64,000 nt of DNA from Maricaulis sp048270265 (GCF_048270265.1 NZ_JBLWTD010000001.1:62001-126000); one strand, 5' to 3'; shown: positions 27,097 to 35,906, numbered from the stretch's first letter. The notes: generated by a model from the letters alone, not told the origin. A program made the numbers and translations.

Positions 27097-27732
27097 ATGA
27101 CCCAGGGGCCTCCCGAACAACTCGCTGCCGGCTATCGACGGTTTCGCGCCACCAGTTATCCGGCGCAAAGCTCGCTCTATCAGGAGCTCAGCCAGGGACA
27201 GAAACCGCACACGCTGGTGATTGCCTGTTCCGACAGCCGCGTTGACCCTGTGCATATTTTCGGCGCGCGGCCCGGCGATCTCTTCGTCGTGCGCAATGTC
27301 GCCAATCTCGTGCCCCAGATCGATCTTGATGGTGGCCGCCACGGTGTTTCCGCGGCCCTGGAATTCGCCGTTGAACAGCTGGCCGTCGAGCATGTCGTCG
27401 TGATGGGGCATGGTCAGTGCGGCGGGATTGAAGCCTGCGCCATTGGCCTCGACAAGCTCGAGAGCACATTCCTCGGGCCCTGGCTGGAACCGCTGGAGCC
27501 GACGCGCGAACAGGTGCTCGCCGAGCTCGGCGAGCCCAGCCTGCCGGCCCTGTGCAGCCACATGGAATTGCTCGCGGTGCAACAATCGGTCGAGCGCCTG
27601 CACCAGTTTCCCTTTGTCACCGAAGCGGTGAAATCGCGCGGCATGCAATTGCACGGCGCCCGCTTCTCGATCGCGACCGGCATTCTGGAATGGATGCGGC
27701 CCGATGGTGTGTTTGAGCCGGTGGAACCCTAG
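27097..27732 (+). CDS. Beta-class carbonic anhydrase
   Basis: A 211-residue zinc enzyme interconverting CO2 and bicarbonate. Zinc ligands C44, H105 and C108 appear in CSDSRVD and GHGQCGG; the D46-R48 catalytic dyad is intact. The length and motifs match the cytosolic bacterial type. A short inverted repeat ACAGGCTC/GAGCCTGT (27003-27030) in the upstream region could be a regulatory hairpin. The next gene starts 22 bases later, so they are likely co-transcribed. Confidence 0.93.
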   Translation: MTQGPPEQLAAGYRRFRATSYPAQSSLYQELSQGQKPHTLVIACSDSRVDPVHIFGARPGDLFVVRNVANLVPQIDLDGGRHGVSAALEFAVEQLAVEHVVVMGHGQCGGIEACAIGLDKLESTFLGPWLEPLEPTREQVLAELGEPSLPALCSHMELLAVQQSVERLHQFPFVTEAVKSRGMQLHGARFSIATGILEWMRPDGVFEPVEP

Positions 27733-27754
27733 GCCGGCCGGGAGAAAGTCCGCT

Positions 27755-28780
27755 GTGAGCAAAGCGCCTCAAATTGCCGCCGATCCCGCCTGGTTTCCCT
27801 ATGCGCATGACGCCGGCAGCCATACCCTGCGCCTGAGCCGGGTCAGCCGGAAGGCGCTGGTCGAGGAAGCTTTCCTCGACGATCGCTGGGACCGCTCCGC
27901 GGCGCAGCAGGCCGCCCACCCGGTCAGCGATTTTGCGGGCCTGGCGCTGCCAAAGCGGGCGCCCTGTTTCATCTGGCACACGGCGTTTTGCGGCTCGACC
28001 CTGCTGGCGCGCTGTCTCGACAAGCCCGGTACCAATCTCAGCCTGCGCGAACCGGCCGTGCTGATGAGCCTGGCCAATATGAAGCGCACCCAGGGCGCCG
28101 AGGCGCTCGGCCGCGAGCTGGGACCGGTGCTGGCGCTGCTCTCACGCCCCTTCGTGCGGCGCGAGCATGTGACGATCAAACCGACCAATACTGTCAATAA
28201 TCTCGCCGGCGACGTCTCCCGCCTGCTGCCGCAGGCGCGGCATCTGTTGCTCTATTCCGACCTGCGCGCCTTCCTGCTCTCCATCGCCAAGAAGGGCGAG
28301 CCGGGCCGGGCCTTTGCGCGCCAGCTGTTCACGATCTTCGCCATGGACGGCCATGCCATCGCCCAGACTGCGCCGCGTGAATTGCTGAAACTGACCGATC
28401 TGCAGATCGCGGCCCTGGTCTGGCACATGCAGCTGGCCAGCCTGCTCGAGGCCGCGCGCGCCGTCGGCGCAGACCGCTTTGCCTCGCTCGATGGCGACAG
28501 TTTTCTGCAGACGCCCGAGCCGGCGCTGATCGCGGTCGATGACTTCTTCGGTCTCGGCCTGGGCGCCGACCATGCAAAAGCCGTCGCCGACGGTCCGCTC
28601 TTCGGTCGCGATTCCAAGGACCCGACGCAGGCCTATAGCGCTGCGCGCCGTGCCGAGGAGGCGCAGCAGACCGCGGCGATGATCGGCCCCTCGCTCGATG
28701 CGATTATCGAATGGAGTTATGGCCTGTTTCCGTCTTCGCCGCGCCCGGGCGCCATGCCGCATCCATTGCTGGCGAACTGA
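27755..28780 (+). CDS. Sulfotransferase-like P-loop protein
   Basis: A 341-residue cytosolic protein. FIWHTAFCGSTLLARCLD (about residues 72-89) resembles the 5'-phosphosulfate loop of PAPS-dependent sulfotransferases (G80-S81-T82), and LLPQARHLLLYSDLRAFLLSIAKKGE resembles the 3'-phosphate site helix. The start is taken as GTG 27755 with GGGAGAAA 7 bases upstream. No conserved catalytic residue can be confirmed by eye, so the class is probable rather than certain. Placed behind carbonic anhydrase without obvious functional link. Confidence 0.65.
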   Translation: MSKAPQIAADPAWFPYAHDAGSHTLRLSRVSRKALVEEAFLDDRWDRSAAQQAAHPVSDFAGLALPKRAPCFIWHTAFCGSTLLARCLDKPGTNLSLREPAVLMSLANMKRTQGAEALGRELGPVLALLSRPFVRREHVTIKPTNTVNNLAGDVSRLLPQARHLLLYSDLRAFLLSIAKKGEPGRAFARQLFTIFAMDGHAIAQTAPRELLKLTDLQIAALVWHMQLASLLEAARAVGADRFASLDGDSFLQTPEPALIAVDDFFGLGLGADHAKAVADGPLFGRDSKDPTQAYSAARRAEEAQQTAAMIGPSLDAIIEWSYGLFPSSPRPGAMPHPLLAN

Positions 28781-28846
28781 TCCGGCTTGGGTCACACTGG
28801 CCGCAGGCACGCCTTCGCAATTTCACAATAGGGAAAGTCAACGCAC

Positions 28847-29854
28847 ATGAAACTCGCTTCGCTCAGAAACGGCCATCGCGATGGCAAGCTTGTTGTTGTA
28901 TCGAAGGATCTGGCCTGGTGCACCGATGCCAGCCTGATCGCGCCGACCCTGCAGGCGGCCCTCGATGACTGGGATCGCTGCGAACCGGAACTGCGCACGC
29001 TGGCCGAACAGCTCGAGCGCGAGACGGTGCCGTCGGAACGCTTCCACGAGCGCGACGCGCTTTCGCCGCTGCCGCGCGCCTATCAGTGGGCCGATGGCTC
29101 GGCCTACGTCAATCACGTCGAACTTGTGCGCAAGGCCCGCAATGCGGAAATGCCGGCGACCTTCTGGACCGATCCGCTGATGTATCAGGGCGGCTCCGAC
29201 GCCTTCCTCGCTCCGCGCGACAATATCCCGCTCGGTGACGAGGCCTGGGGCTGTGACATGGAGGGCGAGGTCGCCGTCATCACCGGCGATGCGCCGGCCG
29301 GCTGCACGCCTGACGAGGCCGCCAAGGCGATCCGTCTGGTCATGCTGGTCAATGATGTCTCGCTGCGCGGCCTGATCCCGGGCGAACTGGCCAAGGGTTT
29401 CGGCTTCTTCCAGTCCAAGCCGCCGAGCGCCTTCTCACCCGTTGCCGTCACGCCCGACGAGCTGGGCGATGCCTGGGATGGCAAGAAACTGCATGGCGAA
29501 TTGCTGGTGAAATATAATGGCGAGCTGTTCGGCAAGGCCGATTGCGGCACCGACATGACCTTCGATTTTGGCCAGCTGATCGCCCATCTCGGCAAGACGC
29601 GCCCGGTCACGGCCGGCACGATTGTCGGCTCGGGCACCGTGTCCAACAAGCTCGATGGCGGCCCCGGCAAGCCGATCAGCGAAGGCGGGGTGGGCTATTC
29701 CTGCATCGCCGAGATCCGCATGATCGAGACGATCCAGAACGGCAAGCCGTCCACGCCCTTCATGAAGTATGGCGATATCGTCCGCATCTCGATGAAGGAT
29801 GCCTCCGGGCATCTCATCTTCGGCGCGATCGAACAGGAAGTCGTCAAGGCCTGA
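28847..29854 (+). CDS. Fumarylacetoacetate hydrolase family protein
   Basis: A 335-residue metal-dependent C-C hydrolase or isomerase of the FAH fold. It opens with MKLASLRNGHRDGKLVVVSKD. The metal-binding region includes DMEGEVAVI (about residue 133) and the later GSGTVSN. The length fits the two-domain FAH-like enzymes annotated as fumarylacetoacetases in bacteria, but no tyrosine-degradation genes are nearby. Ends at a bidirectional terminator. Confidence 0.88.
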   Translation: MKLASLRNGHRDGKLVVVSKDLAWCTDASLIAPTLQAALDDWDRCEPELRTLAEQLERETVPSERFHERDALSPLPRAYQWADGSAYVNHVELVRKARNAEMPATFWTDPLMYQGGSDAFLAPRDNIPLGDEAWGCDMEGEVAVITGDAPAGCTPDEAAKAIRLVMLVNDVSLRGLIPGELAKGFGFFQSKPPSAFSPVAVTPDELGDAWDGKKLHGELLVKYNGELFGKADCGTDMTFDFGQLIAHLGKTRPVTAGTIVGSGTVSNKLDGGPGKPISEGGVGYSCIAEIRMIETIQNGKPSTPFMKYGDIVRISMKDASGHLIFGAIEQEVVKA

Positions 29855-29878
29855 GACCGGCCCACGCTCCAGACATGA

Positions 29879-29910
29879 AAAAGGCCAGGACCCGCCGGTC
29901 CTGGCCTTTT
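29879..29910. terminator. Bidirectional intrinsic terminator
   Basis: A 14-bp perfect stem AAAAGGCCAGGACC / GGTCCTGGCCTTTT with a CGCC loop. The T-run on each strand serves both the FAH-family gene (plus) and the acyltransferase gene (minus), which converge here. Confidence 0.93.
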
Positions 29911-29932
29911 CTCTATCCGATTGACGCCAGGG

Positions 29933-30997
29933 TCAGATGGCGCTGGCCGGGCGCGGGGTCGCTGTGACGCGCGGGCCGGCCTTGCGGCGTGATTTCAGGC
30001 CCAGCGCCAGCATGGGTGCGAAACCGCCCACCTGAAGTGTCAGCATCTGGAACACCACCGGTGCGCCGAGACCGGCAATCATGCCCAGTGCCAGCCCGAT
30101 CGCGGGGTCAGGCATGCCGATGAAGTTGTAGACCATCTGCAGGCCCAGCGCGCCGAACATATGGTAGAGATAGATCGAGAATGAGTACTGCCCCAGCCAG
30201 GCCAGTGGCGCGATGGTGAAGCGGTGCATGATCAGGGCGCCGGAGAAGCACAGGCCGAGACCCAGTGCAACGAAGTCGCGGCGCAGCAGCTCATGGCCCG
30301 GATCGGAGAGCACGATATAGGCGTGCACCGCGAACATGCTCACCAGACCGCCGACCAGCACAGTGGAGACCAGCTGGCGCGGCAATTGTCCCACCTTGGC
30401 CAGTTCCATCCGGTTGATCACCAGGCCGAGCGCGAAGAAGGGCGCGAGGTAAGGCGTGTGGAAGAATGAGAAGAGCTTGATGCCATCACCGAAGGGCGTC
30501 AGGAACAAAACCGAGCTGACGGCCAGGAAACCAACCGCGACCTGCAGCGGTGCGCGCGGCCAGATCCAGTCCAGCGCTGCGATGACGAGGAAGATCGTCA
30601 GGATCGAGTGCAGGAACCAGAAATGCGCATAGGGTTCCAGATAGACCTGCCAGAAATCGCCGAGCGGCAAGGCGAAGGCGCCGCCGAGCACGGTGTTGAC
30701 CACCGCAAAGGCCGTCGCGGCGAACAGATAGGGCAGGACCAGACGGCGGGCCTTGCCGGTGAGGAATTTGCCACCTTCGCCGCGGCGGATCGGGCGATAG
30801 CCATAGACAAAGCCTGACAGCATCGCGAACAGCGGCATGCGCAGATGGAAGAACAGGGCCGAGAACATGGCGAAGGGGTGATCCCAATCGAGACGCAGTC
30901 CGTGTTCAGGCGCTTCACCGATGACGTGAAAGGCAACCAGCAGGACGCAGGCGAGCCCGCGCAGCGTATCGATTCCCATATTGCGGTTACTGCTCAT
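29933..30997 (-). CDS. Acyltransferase-3 family membrane protein
   Basis: A 354-residue integral membrane acyltransferase with about ten helices. It opens with MGIDTLRGLACVLLVAFHVIG, which carries the conserved Arg and His of the family (RG...FH), and the second motif SGFVYGYRPI follows. Such enzymes O-acylate sugars, glucans or peptidoglycan; the substrate cannot be told. ATG 30997 has GGGAG 8 bases upstream. Monocistronic, ends at the shared terminator. Confidence 0.85.
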   Translation of the reverse strand: MSSNRNMGIDTLRGLACVLLVAFHVIGEAPEHGLRLDWDHPFAMFSALFFHLRMPLFAMLSGFVYGYRPIRRGEGGKFLTGKARRLVLPYLFAATAFAVVNTVLGGAFALPLGDFWQVYLEPYAHFWFLHSILTIFLVIAALDWIWPRAPLQVAVGFLAVSSVLFLTPFGDGIKLFSFFHTPYLAPFFALGLVINRMELAKVGQLPRQLVSTVLVGGLVSMFAVHAYIVLSDPGHELLRRDFVALGLGLCFSGALIMHRFTIAPLAWLGQYSFSIYLYHMFGALGLQMVYNFIGMPDPAIGLALGMIAGLGAPVVFQMLTLQVGGFAPMLALGLKSRRKAGPRVTATPRPASAI

Positions 30998-31128
30998 CAA
31001 TCTGGCTCCCATTGCGCGCGTCGGATGTCTCAATCCGGGGACATGCCTGAACGACAGCAAGTCACGGGCCAGACAGGCGCGAAAACGGCGCAGGGGAACG
31101 GTGCAGTGAAAACAGGGTTTATGCCGGG

Positions 31129-31464
31129 TTAATTCGACACTTGCGGCAGGTCGCGCAGGATGTAGCGCGTGCCGTCGAAGGCCTCGAAAGCCTCGTCGAT
31201 CTGCGGGTGGCTGATGGGGCCGTTTTCGGCGTCGGGCAACAGGTTCTGTTCCGAGACATAGGCGCCGTAATAGCTGTCCTCATTTTCGGCCAGCAGATGG
31301 TAAAACGGCTGGTCGCGATCGGGCCGCACGTCTTCGGGGATGGCCTGATACCATTCCTCGGTATTGGAGAATTCCGCATCGACATCGACGACGACGCCGC
31401 GGAACGGGTAGAGGCGGTGGCGGACAATATCGCCCAGACCGAATTTGGCTTCACGCATTTCCAT
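31129..31464 (-). CDS. hspQ: Heat shock protein HspQ family
   Basis: A 111-residue small SH3-like protein matching HspQ (YccV): AKFGLGDIVRHRLYPFRGVVVDVDAEF, then the QPFYHLLAE and YYGAYVSEQNLLPD motifs. In E. coli it binds hemimethylated DNA and acts as a Lon specificity factor. Start ATG 31464 gives the normal family length; in-frame sequence further upstream has no family similarity. Confidence 0.92.
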   Translation of the reverse strand: MEMREAKFGLGDIVRHRLYPFRGVVVDVDAEFSNTEEWYQAIPEDVRPDRDQPFYHLLAENEDSYYGAYVSEQNLLPDAENGPISHPQIDEAFEAFDGTRYILRDLPQVSN

Positions 31465-31669
31465 CGCAACACTTTGAACCCTGCCGGTTAATTTCCTGTG
31501 GGCCAATCGCAGTCGCGCCGGCGAGTGCGGCGAGCCCGCGCGGCCCCTGATTGCGTTACGCCTCCTTGCGGCGGGATGGGAGACGGGTATGCTGATCATG
31601 AAAATAAAATTGGGCCAGATCGTGATGCGCCGGCCTTTGCAGGCGCTCCGTACTGGCGAAAGGACTGAC

Positions 31670-32770
31670 ATGGCGGAGCCTACGACCCCGGAAACCCCGG
31701 GGCCCGGATCCGCCGCACGCAAGCGGGGCGGACGGCGCAGGCCTGCCGCTCCAGTGTACGGCGCGATCGACTTGGGTACGAATAATTGCCGCATGCTACT
31801 GGCGCAACGCACCAGTGGCGGGTTTCAGGTGATCGATGCCTTTTCCCGGGTCGTCCGGCTGGGCGAGGGGCTCAATGCCCATGGCGTGCTGTCCCAGGGC
31901 GCCATGGACCGCGCCGTCGAGGCCTTGCGCATCTGCGCCGACAAGCTCGGCCGCCATCCCCAGATCCGTCATCGCGCCATCGCCACCCAGGCCTGCCGTG
32001 AAGCCAGCAATGGCGTCGAGTTTCTTGAGCGGGTGAAGGCCGAGACCGGTATCGCCTTCGACCTCATCACGCCGGAAGAAGAGGCGCGCCTGGCCCTGCA
32101 TGGCTGCCTCGACCTGCTCGATGAGGGCAAGGATGCCGCCCTGGTGATTGATATCGGTGGCGGGTCGACCGAATTGTCCTGGGTTGACCTGGCGGCCTGG
32201 CGCGAGCGCGGCGGGCTGGAGAGCGGCGGGCGTCCCCCGGTGCGCTCCTGGACCTCGACCCCGGTCGGTGTCGTCACCCTGGCGGAGCGCTTTCCCGAAC
32301 GCGAGGACCGCGTCGCCTGGTATAACGACATGAAATCCTATGTCCGCCAGCTGATGAAGACGCCGCGCGGCGCCCGTTCGATGCGGCCGATCTTCTCGGA
32401 GGGGCGGGCGCATCTGGTCGGCACCTCCGGTACGGTGACCTCCATCGCCGGCGTGCATTTGCGCCTGCCGCGCTATGAGCGCTCCAAGGTCGATGGTCTG
32501 TGGATGAGCTGTGCCGAGGCGGAGGCTGCGTGCACGCGGCTGCGCGATCTCGATCTGGCCGGACGCTCGAAGGAGCCGACGATCGGTCATGACCGTGCCG
32601 AGCTGGTGCTGGCGGGCTGCGCGATATATGAAGCGGTCGCCGAGCTGTGGCCGGCCGAGACCCTGCGCGTCGGGGATCGCGGCTTGCGCGAAGGCCTGTT
32701 GCTCAATCTGATGCGGCGCAATAAATCACGCCGCCGCCGCAAGAAATCGCCAGGAGCGACCAGCCCATGA
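31670..32770 (+). CDS. Ppx/GppA family exopolyphosphatase/pppGpp phosphohydrolase
   Basis: A 366-residue ASKHA-fold phosphatase hydrolysing polyphosphate ends or pppGpp. The phosphate-1 motif AIDLGTNNCRMLL begins near residue 32, and the phosphate-2 loop VIDIGGGSTEL near 160. It lacks the C-terminal HD-type domain of E. coli Ppx, as usual in alphaproteobacteria. ATG 31670 has AAAGGA 6 bases upstream. The stop overlaps rlmE (ATGA), a conserved pairing. Confidence 0.9.
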   Translation: MAEPTTPETPGPGSAARKRGGRRRPAAPVYGAIDLGTNNCRMLLAQRTSGGFQVIDAFSRVVRLGEGLNAHGVLSQGAMDRAVEALRICADKLGRHPQIRHRAIATQACREASNGVEFLERVKAETGIAFDLITPEEEARLALHGCLDLLDEGKDAALVIDIGGGSTELSWVDLAAWRERGGLESGGRPPVRSWTSTPVGVVTLAERFPEREDRVAWYNDMKSYVRQLMKTPRGARSMRPIFSEGRAHLVGTSGTVTSIAGVHLRLPRYERSKVDGLWMSCAEAEAACTRLRDLDLAGRSKEPTIGHDRAELVLAGCAIYEAVAELWPAETLRVGDRGLREGLLLNLMRRNKSRRRRKKSPGATSP

Positions 32771-33531
32771 GTGGACCTTCGGACGAAGACGACAACAAGC
32801 CGGCCGGCGACACCCCGCCGGTTGACGACAACAAGCGCCGCCGCCGCGTGGGTGGCCCTGTCACCAAGGGCGGGGACAGCCGTGCCTCGAAACAGATGTT
32901 CGAGCGCGTCAAGACCGCGCGTGGCCGCAAGACCTCGTCGAAGAACTGGCTGCAGCGCCAGCTCAATGACCCCTATGTCAAGAAAGCCCAGATGGAGGGC
33001 TATCGCTCCCGCGCCGCCTACAAGCTGATCGAGCTGGACGAGCGCTTCCACTTCATCCGGCCGGGCATGCGCATTGTCGATCTCGGCTCGGCGCCGGGCG
33101 GCTGGCTGCAGGTCTGCGTCAAGAAGGGCGTGGCTGAAGTGATCGGCATTGACCTTCTCCCCATCGACCCGATCGATGGCGCGACGATCTTCGAGAAGGA
33201 TTTCACCGAGCCTGATGCGCCTGACATGGTCAAGGCCGCGATGGGCGGTCCTGCCGATGGCGTGATCTCCGATCTGGCGCCGTGGACCACCGGCCACAAG
33301 AATACCGACCATGTCCGCATTGTCGGCCTGGTCGAGCTGGCGACCCTGTTCGCCTTTGAAACCCTCAAGCCGGGCGGTTTCTTCATCGCCAAGGTTTTCC
33401 AGGGGGGCGCCGAGGCCGAGCTGCTCGAACAGCTCAAGCAAAAATTCGCCAAAGTCCGCCATTTCAAGCCCGCCTCCAGCCGCTCGGAAAGCGCCGAAAC
33501 CTTCCTGATCGCGATGGGTTTCAAGGGCTAG
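32767..33531 (+). CDS. rlmE: 23S rRNA 2'-O-methyltransferase RlmE (FtsJ)
   Basis: A 254-residue SAM-dependent enzyme methylating U2552 (E. coli numbering) of 23S rRNA. SAM motif VDLGSAPGGWLQV is present, and the catalytic tetrad is intact: K86 (AAYKL), D169 (SDLAPW), K209 (FIAKVF) and E244 (SRSESAE). The basic, low-complexity first ~45 residues are an extension compared with the 209-residue E. coli enzyme. Overlaps the Ppx/GppA gene. Confidence 0.95.
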   Translation: MSGPSDEDDNKPAGDTPPVDDNKRRRRVGGPVTKGGDSRASKQMFERVKTARGRKTSSKNWLQRQLNDPYVKKAQMEGYRSRAAYKLIELDERFHFIRPGMRIVDLGSAPGGWLQVCVKKGVAEVIGIDLLPIDPIDGATIFEKDFTEPDAPDMVKAAMGGPADGVISDLAPWTTGHKNTDHVRIVGLVELATLFAFETLKPGGFFIAKVFQGGAEAELLEQLKQKFAKVRHFKPASSRSESAETFLIAMGFKG

Positions 33532-33572
33532 GGTCTGGCCGCAATCGAGCGTGGGTGTTCCCCCGCCCAACC

Positions 33573-34028
33573 TCACACCTGCGGCCTGTCCCCCATCAGA
33601 TAGCGCGGCCCGGCACCGAGCCGGGCGGCGCGGTCATCGGGGTTGTAGAGCGCGCATTTTTCCAGCGAGAGGCAGCCACAGCCGATACAGCCATCGAGCC
33701 GGTCGCGCAGGGCGGTGAGGCGGTCGATGCGCTGGTCCAGGGCTTCGCGGAAGCTGGCGCTGATCTTCGCCCAGTCGGCTGCCGTCGGGGTGCGGCCCTC
33801 GGGCAGGGCGGCGAGGCGTTCGCCGATTTCCTGGATCGAGAACCCCAATTGCTGCGCGATCAGCACGAAGGAGAGTCGGCGCACATCGGAGCGGGCAAAG
33901 CGCCGCTGGCCGCCGGCATTGCGCCCGGCATGGATCAGCCCCTTGGCCTCGTAAAAGCGCACCGCCGAGACGGAAACGCCCACCCGGGCAGCCAGTTTTC
34001 CGATCGGAATAAGATCTGTAGCCCGCAT
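33573..34028 (-). CDS. soxR: Redox-sensitive MerR-type activator SoxR
   Basis: A 151-residue MerR-family regulator. The winged helix is at residues 6-75 (IGKLAARVGVSVSAVRFYEAKGL), the dimer coiled coil around 85-112, and the [2Fe-2S] motif CX2CXCX5C is exact: C114, C117, C119, C125. Oxidation of the cluster turns on target promoters. It diverges from the VOC gene at 34163, whose promoter has a SoxR-type site. Confidence 0.95.
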   Translation of the reverse strand: MRATDLIPIGKLAARVGVSVSAVRFYEAKGLIHAGRNAGGQRRFARSDVRRLSFVLIAQQLGFSIQEIGERLAALPEGRTPTAADWAKISASFREALDQRIDRLTALRDRLDGCIGCGCLSLEKCALYNPDDRAARLGAGPRYLMGDRPQV

Positions 34029-34063
34029 GATTTTCGCTCCCGGGTGTCACTGCAATCAAATGC

Positions 34064-34094
34064 TTGACTTCAACTTAGGTTGAGCAATTACGCT
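34064..34094 (+). promoter_or_regulatory. SoxR-type promoter with 19-bp spacer
   Basis: -35 TTGACT (34064-34069) and -10 TACGCT (34089-34094) are separated by 19 bp, the over-long spacing typical of MerR/SoxR-activated promoters. The spacer contains the dyad TCAAC-TTAG-GTTGA (34070-34083), close to the SoxR box core. It reads toward the VOC gene. Confidence 0.7.
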
Positions 34095-34162
34095 TGGCAA
34101 ATCGACCGGCCCATCGCCTGACCCCCGGGCCGGAAATGTTCAGCGTGAGAAGAGGAAACCCG

Positions 34163-34552
34163 ATGACTGCAGGCCTGCTGGAACACGTCAATTTCACCGT
34201 CGCCAATCCGCCCGAGACCGCCGCCATGCTGTGCGATCTGTTTGGTTGGCATATCCGCTGGAGCGGCCCGTCGGCCAATGGCGGCCACACCGTCCATGTC
34301 GGCACAGCGGACCAGTATCTCGCGCTCTATGGCGCCAGGGCGCCCGAGCCGCCCGCAGAGCGCAGCGCGGCGCGGCAGGCCAATCTCAACCATGTCGCCA
34401 TCGTCGTCGACGATCTCGACGCCATCGAGGCCCGCGTCCTCGCCGCCGGCTATCAAAGCGAGAACCATGGCGATTACGAGCCGGGCCGACGCTTCTATTT
34501 CTACGATGGCAACGGGATTGAATTCGAGGTGGTGAGCTATGCCCCGCGATAG
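34163..34552 (+). CDS. VOC (glyoxalase/bleomycin-resistance fold) family protein
   Basis: A 129-residue vicinal-oxygen-chelate protein with two beta-alpha-beta-beta-beta modules. The metal-ligand-like residues are in LEHVNFTV, LNHVAIVV and a terminal E in GIEFEVVSY. ATG 34163 has GAGGAAA upstream. Its SoxR-type promoter suggests a role under redox-cycling drug or antibiotic stress. It overlaps the convergent DUF1304 gene by 16 bases. Confidence 0.85.
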   Translation: MTAGLLEHVNFTVANPPETAAMLCDLFGWHIRWSGPSANGGHTVHVGTADQYLALYGARAPEPPAERSAARQANLNHVAIVVDDLDAIEARVLAAGYQSENHGDYEPGRRFYFYDGNGIEFEVVSYAPR

Positions 34553-34917
34553 CTCCGGGGCCGTTTCCAGCCGAAGCTGAGCAGCAGCGCGACAGCTGCC
34601 GGTGCGGCCTGGATGTAGAGAATGCCCGGGCTCACCGATGTCGCGCCATAAACGCCCGCCGCGATGACGCAGAGGAGGAAGAAACGCAGGAATTCGCGAT
34701 TGCCGCGCACCACGCTCCAGACAAGGCCGGCGGCGAGGAAGCCGTTATACAGGCCCTGATTGGCAGCGAGGGTGGCGGTCTGTGCCGCCTGCTCGGCGGT
34801 GAGGTTGAAGACCTGCATTCCGGCCTCGCCCTGCCAGAGAAACATCTCCAGTACGAGAAAGCCGAAATGTTCAATGGCGACGACCAGCGCCGCGACAATG
34901 GCCAGAATGCGCATCAT
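34537..34917 (-). CDS. DUF1304 family small membrane protein
   Basis: A 126-residue protein with four membrane helices and the DUF1304 hallmarks: AIEHFGFLVLEMFLW near the start and NQGLYNGFLAAGLVW in the middle. ATG 34917 is followed directly by another ATG; GGGGAG suits either. Function unknown. Confidence 0.85.
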   Translation of the reverse strand: MMRILAIVAALVVAIEHFGFLVLEMFLWQGEAGMQVFNLTAEQAAQTATLAANQGLYNGFLAAGLVWSVVRGNREFLRFFLLCVIAAGVYGATSVSPGILYIQAAPAAVALLLSFGWKRPRSYRGA

Positions 34918-35012
34918 GCCGCTCCCCTTTGCGCCCGCTGTGCAGGCGATGAACGAGCACAGCACGGCGCGGGCCGGGCGGCAAGCGGGATGGAGAGCAG
35001 GGCGGGGCGGTG

Positions 35013-35858
35013 TCAGGCCGCGAACTTGTCCTGCCAGGCGGCAATCGTGGCGCGGTTGTCATGATCCCAGGGATGAAAACCGGGACGGTACCAGGACCAG
35101 TAGGTGCGCCAGCCCTTGCGGAAAAGGCCCGGCTTGAACAGGAGATACCACAAGACCCGCGCCCGCGCCGTCCATGGGCTGACGCCGTCAGCGATCAGGA
35201 GTTTCGAGGCATAGCGGCTGATATTCGAGGTGAAGAGGATGGTCACCAGCGCCATCACCCGCGCGCGCACGAAATAGCGCTGGCGCGGTTTCCATTTGGC
35301 GGTGACCTGCTGGAAGACATCAAAGGCGACGGCCTTGTGCTCGGTCTCCTCCAGCGCATGCCATTGCCACAGGCGCAATATGTCCTCATGCGTGCCCTCG
35401 AAGACGCTGCCATCCTCGAGCGTCACATCGGCCATCATCGCGGTGAAATGCTCCAGCGCGATCGTCACGGAGAGCATGGCAATCGGGCCGCGTTCACGCG
35501 TGACGCGGATCCGGTCGCGGATCTCGGCCTCGATCGCGTCAACCGGATAATGATTGCGGTCCAGCCCGCCATTGAGCGCCACATGCTCGCGCGAATGGAT
35601 CGCTTCCTGCTTGATGAAGGCTCGTGCGTCCTCCAGCAGCTTGCCCGAAAGCTCGCCCCGGTAATGCCGCACGGCATCCATGAACAGACGCTCGCCATCG
35701 GGAAAGGTCAGCGACATCGCATTGAACACCGCCGTCGCCACCGGATCACCGCCCAGCCAGGTCCGGGAATGTGCGGCCTGCGTCGCGAAATGGATGTCGC
35801 GCGGGGTAACGGTGAGATCGTCTGGCGTGGTCTTTATGGCGGCGTGCGGGGCGGTCAT
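35013..35858 (-). CDS. PF10118-type 'metal-dependent hydrolase', ferritin-like
   Basis: A 281-residue helical protein of the COG3687 family. Likely di-metal ligands are visible in IKQEAIHSREH, ALEHFTAMM and LEETEHKAVAFDVF, the E/H spacing of ferritin-like diiron proteins. The hydrolase name is historical; activity is not established. ATG 35858 is chosen because the family similarity begins right after it and the perfect dyad GTGAAC-GGT-GTTCAC (35892-35906) then lies 33 bases upstream. Members frequently cluster with flavin monooxygenases, which matches the shared operator with the gene at 3218. Confidence 0.83.
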   Translation of the reverse strand: MTAPHAAIKTTPDDLTVTPRDIHFATQAAHSRTWLGGDPVATAVFNAMSLTFPDGERLFMDAVRHYRGELSGKLLEDARAFIKQEAIHSREHVALNGGLDRNHYPVDAIEAEIRDRIRVTRERGPIAMLSVTIALEHFTAMMADVTLEDGSVFEGTHEDILRLWQWHALEETEHKAVAFDVFQQVTAKWKPRQRYFVRARVMALVTILFTSNISRYASKLLIADGVSPWTARARVLWYLLFKPGLFRKGWRTYWSWYRPGFHPWDHDNRATIAAWQDKFAA

Positions 35859-35891
35859 GGGCGTGTGTGTCCTGTTGATGTCGGGCGCATT

Positions 35892-35906
35892 GTGAACGGT
35901 GTTCAC
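35892..35906. promoter_or_regulatory. Perfect dyad GTGAAC-GGT-GTTCAC, candidate operator
   Basis: Six-base perfect arms with a 3-base centre between the ferritin-like gene (start 35858, minus) and the secreted-protein gene (start 36043, plus). It matches the dyad before the monooxygenase (GCGAAC-AGT-GTTCAC) in 11 of 12 arm bases and in spacing. Confidence 0.6.

Noticed and set aside
31465..31812. N-terminal extension of HspQ to about 227 residues.
   Set aside because: The extra residues have no HspQ similarity and are Arg/Pro-rich; ATG 31464 gives the normal family length.
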